The translations under genes and the position numbers were made by a program. Positions 1 to 5,570 of a stretch of DNA of 6,370 nucleotides are shown here, one piece after another. The stretch is taken from the NCBI GenBank assembly GCA_007117235.1, contig SKGY01000251.1, forward strand, positions 1-6,370, written 5' to 3'. The notes beneath the pieces are model-generated. The model did no database searches. It worked only from the letters and a program-made list of their open reading frames with translations, and was not told the DNA's origin. This DNA comes from Balneolaceae bacterium (GTDB taxonomy: Bacteria; Bacteroidota; Rhodothermia; Balneolales; Balneolaceae). Within the stretch, counting starts at the first letter, position 1. The number at the start of each line of letters is the position of its first letter.

Positions 1-1785
1 GCTTATGAAACAGGGCGTGGTAAAATTACCATGAGGGCACGTGCCAATGTTGAAGAGCTTCGAAATAATCGCGAACAAATTGTTGTAACAGAAATTCCTT
101 ACCAGGTTAACAAGGCAACGCTTATCCAAAAGATTGCCGATCTGGTTCATAATGAAAAAATTACAGATATCTCTGAAATTAGAGATGAGTCTGATCGTGA
201 AGGTATGAGAATTGTAATCATACTTAAACGTGGTGCTAATACCGGTATCCTTCTAAATCAGCTTTATAAATACACTCAAATGCAACAAACATTTGGTGTA
301 ATAAATCTTGCGCTTGTTAAAGGTCGTCCAAAAGTGATGGCCATAAAGGAGTTGATTCAACACTTTATCGAACATCGGGTTGAAGTAATTATTCGTCGTA
401 CGATTTATGATCTGGATCAGGCAGAAGCCAGAGCTCATATTCTTGAAGGGTTAAAAATTGCTCTCGATAATCTTGATGAGGTAATCAAAACCATTCGTGC
501 TTCAAAAAATCCTCAGGAAGCCAACGAACAATTACGTAAAAAGTTCGCCCTTACTGATCTTCAGGCTAAAGCCATTCTTGATATGCGTCTTCAGAAGTTG
601 ACGGGACTGGAGCGTGAAAAAATTGATCAAGAGTACAGAGATATTGTTGATCGAATTGCTGAATACAGAGAAATTCTCTCAAACAGGGAAAAACAAAATG
701 AGATCATTAAGCAAGAGCTAATTGAATTGAGAGACAGATATGGCGATGAAAGACGCACACAAATAGTCTACTCAGCAGATGATTTCAGTATTGAAGACAT
801 GATTGCCGATGAGGATGTTGTTGTTACAATCTCCAATAAAGGTTTCATCAAACGTATGCCTGTAAGTGGTTATCGACGTCAACGACGTGGCGGCAAGGGA
901 ATGAAAGGAACCACTACTAAGGATGATGAATATGTAGAACATCTGTTTGTTGCTACAAACCATAATTACATTCTTTTCTTTACTGAAAAAGGGAATTGCT
1001 ACTGGCTCAAAGTATATGAAATTCCGGAAGGTTCAAGACTTTCTAGAGGTCGCGCAATTGTAAATATGATCGATATACAGAAAGATGACAGTATTAAAAC
1101 ATTTGTTCCTGTTAAAACACTGGATGATGAGGAGTATATAAACAAACACTCCATTATCATGTCTACAAAGCAGGGCCAAGTTAAAAAGACCACCCTTGAA
1201 GCTTATAGTCGCCCAAGAAGAGATGGAATTATTGCCATCAATATCAAAGATGATGACAGTCTGTTAGGAGCAGCCCTTACTGATGGCGATAGCAACATCA
1301 TCCTTGCCAACAAAAAAGGACGGGCTATTCGATTCCATGAAAGTGAAGCTCGTGAAATGGGTAGAAATACTTCCGGGGTTCGGGGAATGAATCTTGACAA
1401 AGATGATGAACTCGTAGACATGGTAGTTATAAAGAATACCCATGAAGCCACTGTATTGGCCATCTCTGAGAATGGTTACGGTAAACGTTCTTTAGTTGAT
1501 GATTATCGAGAGCAAAGTCGAGGCGGTAAAGGTGTGATTACATTGAAGATAACCCCTAAAACTGGCAATCTGATCGCTCTTAAAGAAGTTTCTGATAATG
1601 ATGATCTCATGGTTATTACAAATGGTGGTAAAGTTATCAGAATGCAGTGTAAGGGTCTTCGCACTATGGGGAGAAACACTCAGGGAGTAAGAATTATGAG
1701 ATTGGATGATGAAGGAAAAATTGCTGCTGTAACCAGGGTAGTTAATGAAGACGATGACGAGGCGGAAGCTCCTTCGGTAGAATAA
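1..1785 (+). CDS. gyrA: DNA gyrase subunit A, 5'-truncated by the window edge
   Basis: GyrA is the DNA-breaking and DNA-wrapping subunit of the A2B2 gyrase, which introduces negative supercoils using ATP hydrolysed by GyrB. The frame is open from base 1 (AYETGRGKIT...), so the ATG at 31 is internal. About 230 N-terminal residues, including the winged helix, the quinolone-resistance region and the catalytic tyrosine, lie upstream of the window. Using the visible 594 residues, the tower and coiled-coil arms (EIPYQVNKA, RDESDREGMRIVI, QAKAILDMRLQKLTGLE) fill roughly 1-255. The C-terminal beta-pinwheel follows with six blade repeats, such as NKGFIKRM, TEKGNCYWL, TKQGQVKKT, NKKGRAIRF, SENGYGKRS and TNGGKVIRM. 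The GyrA box QRRGGKG, needed for DNA wrapping, is encoded at 880-900 and separates gyrase from ParC/topoisomerase IV. A box-like QSRGGKG recurs in blade 5. The tail is short and acidic (EDDDEAEAPSVE). The 34-residue-type insertion of E. coli GyrA is absent. The gene ends in TAA and converges on the WYL regulator gene. Confidence 0.97.
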   Translation, partial: AYETGRGKITMRARANVEELRNNREQIVVTEIPYQVNKATLIQKIADLVHNEKITDISEIRDESDREGMRIVIILKRGANTGILLNQLYKYTQMQQTFGVINLALVKGRPKVMAIKELIQHFIEHRVEVIIRRTIYDLDQAEARAHILEGLKIALDNLDEVIKTIRASKNPQEANEQLRKKFALTDLQAKAILDMRLQKLTGLEREKIDQEYRDIVDRIAEYREILSNREKQNEIIKQELIELRDRYGDERRTQIVYSADDFSIEDMIADEDVVVTISNKGFIKRMPVSGYRRQRRGGKGMKGTTTKDDEYVEHLFVATNHNYILFFTEKGNCYWLKVYEIPEGSRLSRGRAIVNMIDIQKDDSIKTFVPVKTLDDEEYINKHSIIMSTKQGQVKKTTLEAYSRPRRDGIIAINIKDDDSLLGAALTDGDSNIILANKKGRAIRFHESEAREMGRNTSGVRGMNLDKDDELVDMVVIKNTHEATVLAISENGYGKRSLVDDYREQSRGGKGVITLKITPKTGNLIALKEVSDNDDLMVITNGGKVIRMQCKGLRTMGRNTQGVRIMRLDDEGKIAAVTRVVNEDDDEAEAPSVE

Positions 1786-1812
1786 TCATCATTCATAAAA
1801 TTCACAGATTTG

Positions 1813-1843
1813 AAAAAGGCTCCGAAATTTTGGAGCCTTTTTT
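1813..1843. terminator. Bidirectional intrinsic terminator between gyrA and the WYL regulator
   Basis: A perfect 11-bp inverted repeat, AAAAAGGCTCC (1813-1823) and GGAGCCTTTTT (1832-1842), encloses an 8-base loop. On the plus strand the stem runs into a T tract, giving a rho-independent terminator 27 bases after the gyrA stop. On the minus strand the stem again ends in TTTTT, so it also serves the WYL regulator. The TAA stop of that gene (1844-1842) touches the outer base pair, so its coding sequence ends on the hairpin itself. Confidence 0.9.
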
Positions 1844-2792
1844 ATTTCCCAAGCATAGATCTTAATAACTTGTCTCTTTTTTCTATCAGTTCTTTTGGGG
1901 TAATAATTTCAACCCTTTTCCCGAACTGAAGCAACCATTCGTTCATGTAGTCCAAATTATTAAATTTGAACGACACCTTAATTTTTTTATCTGAAACCAC
2001 AATTTCCCTAAATACTTTTGTTGGCAGATTGGCTCTAAACGAGCGATCTGCAGTTTTATCTACCAATACCTCTACTATTTGCCCTGATTCGTTAGAATTA
2101 AAAATTAGTGCCTCTGCGTTGATTTTGCCTCTCTCTTCATAATTTTCTTCTAAAATTTTGGCCTCATCCATTCTATCTAGTACAAAATTTCGAATAGCGT
2201 CTCTTTTCTCTGAAAAACCGATCACATTCCAATGATCCCGGTAAAATACCAATAAGTATGGGTCTATAATTCGGTTGGTAACTTTCTCATCACTCTGACT
2301 TTTATATGTAAAGGATAATTTTTTCTTTTGAGAAATAGCACTGCTGACTAAATACCAGTTTCCACCGTCTTTTTTTTCTGAACCAAAATGTAGAAAGGGA
2401 TCTACTACTGTTCTGTCGTCAAGTGAGTTCATAAACTCTTTAAGTTCATCAGGTAGAACATTTTTTATTTTGAGCTCTACACCTTTAGCATCCTCCACTA
2501 ATTGTTTATCCACTTGTGATTTAACAAAGTTGAGCCCAACCATGATAGTTGCTAACTCCCTTGAGTTGAACATTAACGGCGGTACTTTATAACCTTCCAT
2601 TACACCATAACCGCTGTATTGATCCCATGTAACAGGCACGTTTAGTTCTGATAAAACATTGAAATCCCGGAAGATGGTGCGCCTACTAACGTCAAACATA
2701 TCGGCAAGCTCGTCAACGGTAATGCGTTTTTTTGACTCTTGTAACATCAGAATCATTTTCATTCTTCTTTCAGAGCTTTTTAATCGAGACAT
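1842..2792 (-). CDS. WYL-domain transcriptional regulator, YafY/PafC-like (HTH + WYL + WCX)
   Basis: This is a predicted cytoplasmic DNA-binding regulator of 316 residues, the usual size for the family. Residues about 8-62 form a DeoR/HTH_11-type winged helix: ERRMKMILMLQ, then ITVDELADMFDVSRRTIFRDFNVL with the recognition helix near 35-47, then a wing ending in SGYGV. A helical linker follows. The WYL domain spans about 145-210 (NRIIDPYLLVFYRDHWNVIGF, then R201...DR207M) and a WCX-like C-terminal domain spans about 235-312. WYL domains are known or proposed to sense nucleic acid or nucleotide-type ligands; the ligand here cannot be read from the sequence. The canonical W-Y-L position reads W188-N189-V190, while a literal WYL at 146-148 lies at the domain entry. 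The start is the ATG at 2792, the first in frame; no Shine-Dalgarno is visible in the A/T-rich leader. It lies 113 bases downstream of rsmG and could be read through from it or from its own promoter. Targets are unknown; autoregulation through the palindrome at 2828-2845 is possible. Confidence 0.88.
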   Translation of the reverse strand: MSRLKSSERRMKMILMLQESKKRITVDELADMFDVSRRTIFRDFNVLSELNVPVTWDQYSGYGVMEGYKVPPLMFNSRELATIMVGLNFVKSQVDKQLVEDAKGVELKIKNVLPDELKEFMNSLDDRTVVDPFLHFGSEKKDGGNWYLVSSAISQKKKLSFTYKSQSDEKVTNRIIDPYLLVFYRDHWNVIGFSEKRDAIRNFVLDRMDEAKILEENYEERGKINAEALIFNSNESGQIVEVLVDKTADRSFRANLPTKVFREIVVSDKKIKVSFKFNNLDYMNEWLLQFGKRVEIITPKELIEKRDKLLRSMLGK

Positions 2793-2827
2793 AGTAAATT
2801 ATTTGAGTTGCTTAAAATGTAATGATT

Positions 2828-2845
2828 CCAATCACTTTTGATTGG
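2828..2845. promoter_or_regulatory. Short perfect palindrome upstream of the WYL regulator, candidate operator
   Basis: CCAATCA (2828-2834) and TGATTGG (2839-2845) are exact reverse complements separated by CTTT. The element lies 36-53 bases upstream of the regulator's ATG, inside the 113-base gap after rsmG. Neither side has a T tract, so it does not look like an intrinsic terminator. A TATAAC hexamer on the minus strand lies just upstream of it and could be a -10 element, although no convincing -35 accompanies it. An operator for autoregulation is an inference from position and symmetry only. The rest of the gap (2793-2905) holds no other recognisable feature. Confidence 0.35.
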
Positions 2846-2905
2846 TGTTATAACCATTAATCGAAGAAGTTGCGGCATTTTATGATTTAAACCATCCCGA
2901 TCCGG

Positions 2906-3544
2906 TTACCTCTCTATCTTAACTAAACCCTTCCCTTCATAAAAGGGCTCATTTTCACCAAACTTAAACTCGTAAATAGTGCAAGCTATTTTCTTTTTCG
3001 AGGCGTCCAGCTCTTCTATTGCTCCAGCCACCCCCTTCCACATTAAGATTGTCTTCCATGGTTTTGAGCCCAGCAGCCTCAGTAAATCATCAATTTTAAA
3101 TGCATGCTTAGTCACTACACCGGTCCCTTTATGCAGCTCTGCCAAAGAAATGCTCATAGGTAACACTTTCACATTTCTTAACTCTATGGATTTGACTATA
3201 TCATCCAGCACTTTCATTTTCTTTTTTACATTATCGTTGAGCAACCAGTACGATTCTGTCTCGCAAATAGCTAATGGTACGCCAGGAAATCCACCACCCG
3301 TCCCAGCATCAATCCATTTATTGTGTTTTTTTGTTAACCCCAACACAACCGGAATTAACGAGTGGATAATGTGTTCTCTTAGTGTTTCACGTGAAACAGT
3401 TCTGCTTACAAGATTAATTTTATCATTCCACTCAAGCAAATTGTCAAGATAATCCTCTAATTGTTGTTCATGCTCTTTGTATAATTTTCTTGCTGATTCC
3501 AGCGCTGAAAAGCTTACTTCTATTTTTTTATAATTATGTTTCAC
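2906..3544 (-). CDS. rsmG: 16S rRNA (guanine527-N7)-methyltransferase RsmG (GidB)
   Basis: RsmG methylates N7 of G527 in the 530 loop of 16S rRNA using S-adenosylmethionine; in other bacteria its loss gives low-level streptomycin resistance. The 212 residues match the family length. Visible signatures are the N-terminal LLEWNDKINLVSR (36-48), HIIHSL (58-63), the Rossmann SAM-binding motif I DAGTGGGFPG (79-88), the following acidic strand LLNDNVKKK (101-109; D104 aligns with the usual LDSxxKK aspartate) and MWKG (168-171). An oddity is TKH at 145-147, where most homologues read (S/T)RA, so the conserved arginine is a lysine. The start is GTG at 3544. It is the only plausible one, because the in-frame upstream codons run into the mnmG stop within four codons. 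This GTG is the right half of a parS palindrome, with no Shine-Dalgarno, so translation may be coupled to mnmG, 9 bases upstream. A second, perfect parS lies within codons 49-54. The gene ends in TAA with no obvious terminator. Confidence 0.93.
   Translation of the reverse strand: MKHNYKKIEVSFSALESARKLYKEHEQQLEDYLDNLLEWNDKINLVSRTVSRETLREHIIHSLIPVVLGLTKKHNKWIDAGTGGGFPGVPLAICETESYWLLNDNVKKKMKVLDDIVKSIELRNVKVLPMSISLAELHKGTGVVTKHAFKIDDLLRLLGSKPWKTILMWKGVAGAIEELDASKKKIACTIYEFKFGENEPFYEGKGLVKIER
3383..3398. other. parS: parS centromere site, perfect match, inside rsmG
   Basis: The sequence TGTTTCACGTGAAACA matches the widely conserved 16-bp chromosomal parS consensus at all 16 positions and is fully palindromic. 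ParB (Spo0J) dimers load on such sites, spread as CTP-dependent clamps, and with ParA and SMC segregate the origin region. The site is embedded in rsmG, where it encodes the last base of T49 and then V50-S51-R52-E53-T54. A random 16-mer match in a window this size is extremely unlikely, and a second copy lies 154 bases away. parA and parB are not in the window. Confidence 0.93.
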
Positions 3545-3552
3545 GTGAAACG
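3537..3552. other. parS: Second parS site, at the mnmG/rsmG junction
   Basis: The sequence TGTTTCACGTGAAACG matches the parS consensus at 15 of 16 positions; only the last base differs, and the inner 14 bases (3538-3551) are a perfect palindrome. It covers most of the 9-base gap after the mnmG stop and the first codons of rsmG. The central GTG, read on the minus strand, is the rsmG start codon. The centre-to-centre distance to the other site is 154 bases. Together the two sites form a small parS cluster. Confidence 0.9.
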
Positions 3553-3553
3553 C

Positions 3554-5443
3554 CTATCGTTTTAAATAAACCATTAAGACAGCAACATCACTAGCAGATA
3601 CTCCGCTTATCCTTGAGGCTTGACCAATAGTTTCCGGTTTTATTTTCTCTAATTTACTTTTCCCTTCAGAAGAAAGGCTCTTTATTTTATTGTAATCTAA
3701 CTCAATAGGTATCAGTGAGTTTTCCTGTTTGCTTATCTCTTCAACCATTTCAAACTCGCGTTTGATATAACCTTCATATTTAATTTGAATCTCAACTTGT
3801 TCAACAACATATCTGTTATCGGTAATTTCAGATACTTTGGTATTGAGTTCATTGTCCGCACTCAATAGATCTTGAAGGTGTATTTCAGGTCTTGGTATTA
3901 GAGATTTTGCCTTCACAGGTTGCGACAATTGAGTCGTCCCCTTTTCAACAAGCATGCTGTCCATTTTTTCCGGACGAACGGTATAATCTGAAATCAGATC
4001 ATATAGTCGATCTACTTCTTCCTTTTTCTTAGAAAAACGTTTATAGCGCTCTTCACCAACCAGGCCAATGCGATAACCAAGTTCAGTTAATCTCAAATCT
4101 GCATTATCCTGCCGCAACAAAATCCTATGCTCCGCCCTGGATGTAAACATTCTATAAGGCTCCTCTGTCCCTTTATTTATCAAATCATCAATCAAAACAC
4201 CTATATATGCTTCTGATCTTTTAAGAATGAAAGACTCTTTCTCCTGAATAAAACGTGCTGAATTAATTCCGGCAATCAATCCTTGACAAGCAGCCTCTTC
4301 ATAACCGGTTGTTCCATTGATTTGACCGGCAAAAAATAGTCCCTGTACATTCTTTGTTTCCAGGCTTCTTTTTATTTGATATGGTGGAAAATAATCATAC
4401 TCAATTGCGTAACCGGGGCGAAGCATTACAGCCTGTTCAAAACCAGGAATAGTTCGCAAAGCATGATACTGGACATCTTCAGGTAATGAAGTTGAGAAAC
4501 CATTTAAATACATCTCATAAGTGTTCCATCCTTCAGGTTCTAGAAAAAGTTGATGTCTATCTCTGTCAGCAAATCTGTTAATTTTATCTTCAATACTTGG
4601 ACAGTAACGAGGACCAATTGATTTAATTCGCCCACTAAACATGGGGCTTCTGTCAAATCCAGTTTTGAGCATTTCATGTACATCATTAGTGGTATATCCA
4701 ATCCAACACGTTAACTGTTCTTCAATCCCGGGTAAACTATCAGTCATGAATGAGAAAGGGCTTGGATCTTCATCACCATACTGTACTTCAAGTTTCGAAT
4801 AGTCAATCGATCGACCATCAATTCTAGGCGGTGTTCCTGTTTTGAGCCTGCTTATTTCAAACCCAAGCTTCTCTAAGGAAGCAGATATTCCTATTGAAGC
4901 ACGCTCCCCGGACCGGCCTCCTCCATACTGACTTTCACCAATATGAATAACCCCGTTTAAGAATGTACCACTGGTAAGGATAACAGATTTAGCTTCAAAA
5001 GTTTGACCGGTCTGTGTGACAACTCCTGTTACAGACTTACCACTATCATCAGTCAAGATGTCAACAACATTATCCTGCCGAAAATATAGGTTTGGTATAG
5101 ATTCAAGTTGCTCTCTCATTTTTAAAGCATAAAGAACCCTATCACTTTGGCAGCGCGGACTCCACATAGCAGGACCTTTTGAGCGATTCAGCATCCTGAA
5201 CTGAACGCCGCTTTGATCACTAACTATACCACTCAGTCCCCCAAGTGCATCAATCTCTCTCACAAGCTGACCCTTTGCTACTCCACCCATGGCCGGATTA
5301 CAAGACATTTTGGCAATGGCGTCCATGTTCATGGTTATAAGAAGGGTTTTAGCTCCCATTTTTGCAGCAGCGCCCGCGGCCTCACTACCTGCATGTCCCG
5401 CACCCACTACAATGACATCATAAGAGGGATATAAACTTTTCAT
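3554..5443 (-). CDS. mnmG: tRNA uridine-5-carboxymethylaminomethyl modification enzyme MnmG (GidA)
   Basis: MnmG is the FAD-dependent partner of the GTPase MnmE. Together they install the (carboxymethyl)aminomethyl group at C5 of the wobble uridine (U34) in tRNAs reading split codon boxes, using methylene-tetrahydrofolate and NADH. The 629 residues equal the E. coli length. Visible features are the FAD-binding GAGHAG (14-19; often GGGHAG elsewhere), [12 protein letters not shown] (47-58) with the conserved C48, GPAMWSPR (90-97), [11 protein letters not shown] (277-287) with the second conserved catalytic-type cysteine C281, [10 protein letters not shown] (296-305), the distal FAD contact [18 protein letters not shown] (368-385) and [20 protein letters not shown] (413-432). 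The helical C-terminal MnmE/tRNA-binding region ends with [21 protein letters not shown]. The start is the ATG at 5443, giving the [11 protein letters not shown] beta strand its usual distance from the N-terminus. The leader is A/T-rich without a Shine-Dalgarno. The TAG stop is in the same frame as rsmG, three codons before its GTG. It is the first gene of a likely mnmG-rsmG operon. Confidence 0.97.
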   Translation of the reverse strand: MKSLYPSYDVIVVGAGHAGSEAAGAAAKMGAKTLLITMNMDAIAKMSCNPAMGGVAKGQLVREIDALGGLSGIVSDQSGVQFRMLNRSKGPAMWSPRCQSDRVLYALKMREQLESIPNLYFRQDNVVDILTDDSGKSVTGVVTQTGQTFEAKSVILTSGTFLNGVIHIGESQYGGGRSGERASIGISASLEKLGFEISRLKTGTPPRIDGRSIDYSKLEVQYGDEDPSPFSFMTDSLPGIEEQLTCWIGYTTNDVHEMLKTGFDRSPMFSGRIKSIGPRYCPSIEDKINRFADRDRHQLFLEPEGWNTYEMYLNGFSTSLPEDVQYHALRTIPGFEQAVMLRPGYAIEYDYFPPYQIKRSLETKNVQGLFFAGQINGTTGYEEAACQGLIAGINSARFIQEKESFILKRSEAYIGVLIDDLINKGTEEPYRMFTSRAEHRILLRQDNADLRLTELGYRIGLVGEERYKRFSKKKEEVDRLYDLISDYTVRPEKMDSMLVEKGTTQLSQPVKAKSLIPRPEIHLQDLLSADNELNTKVSEITDNRYVVEQVEIQIKYEGYIKREFEMVEEISKQENSLIPIELDYNKIKSLSSEGKSKLEKIKPETIGQASRISGVSASDVAVLMVYLKR

Positions 5444-5570
5444 ATAGTATTGTTTTTATTTTATTTAGTGTATTTTAAAAACATAGTATACACTTCATTA
5501 AAAATATCGCTTTATTTGGAATATCTAAACGAAGTTAAATTGATAATAATTTATTGGATCAGGCTCTACT
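5444..5570. promoter_or_regulatory. Divergent promoter region between mnmG and the SCP2-R2lox gene
   Basis: These 127 very A/T-rich bases separate two genes transcribed away from each other, so they must hold the promoter of mnmG (minus) and probably that of the SCP2-R2lox gene (plus). Weak candidates are TATACT on the minus strand (-10-like, complement of about 5486-5491) and GATAAT on the plus strand (5542-5547), with TTGGAA at 5516-5521 but an overlong 20-base spacer. No match is good enough to call a specific promoter. AGG at 5561-5563, seven bases before the ATG at 5571, is a possible weak ribosome-binding site. Confidence 0.45.
5467..5494. repeat. Inverted repeat in the mnmG leader region
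   Basis: AGTGTAT (5467-5473) and ATACACT (5488-5494) are exact reverse complements with 14 bases between them. The pair lies 24-51 bases upstream of the mnmG ATG and overlaps the candidate minus-strand -10 element. It could be an operator for a dimeric regulator or a weak hairpin in the mnmG leader. In such A/T-rich sequence a chance occurrence is quite possible. Confidence 0.3.

Noticed and set aside
1203..1463. An 86-residue minus-strand open frame
   Set aside because: It is antisense to the gyrA pinwheel region, with a low-complexity Ser-rich translation and no family resemblance.
1..1785. Annotation as topoisomerase IV subunit ParC
   Set aside because: The full six-blade pinwheel and an intact GyrA box QRRGGKG favour gyrase A.
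2506..2514. DnaA-box-like TTATCCACT, and a second AGTGGATAA at 3361-3369
   Set aside because: Each matches the 9-mer consensus at 8 positions, both lie inside coding sequence and are isolated; one or two such matches are expected by chance in a window this size. The locus looks origin-proximal but oriC itself is not here.
2793..2905. Possible terminator after rsmG
   Set aside because: The only hairpin in the gap (2828-2845) lacks a T tract on either strand, so a rho-independent terminator is not supported and readthrough into the WYL gene stays possible.
2979..3452. A 157-residue plus-strand open frame
   Set aside because: It lies wholly antisense to rsmG, whose minus-strand product has clear family motifs; the plus-strand translation shows no recognisable domain and is a shadow frame.
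3383..3552. The two GTTTCACGTGAAAC copies as CRISPR repeats or transposon ends
   Set aside because: Only two palindromic copies exist, one inside a gene and one at a gene start, with coding sequence between them; they fit the parS consensus exactly and there is no spacer array or transposase.
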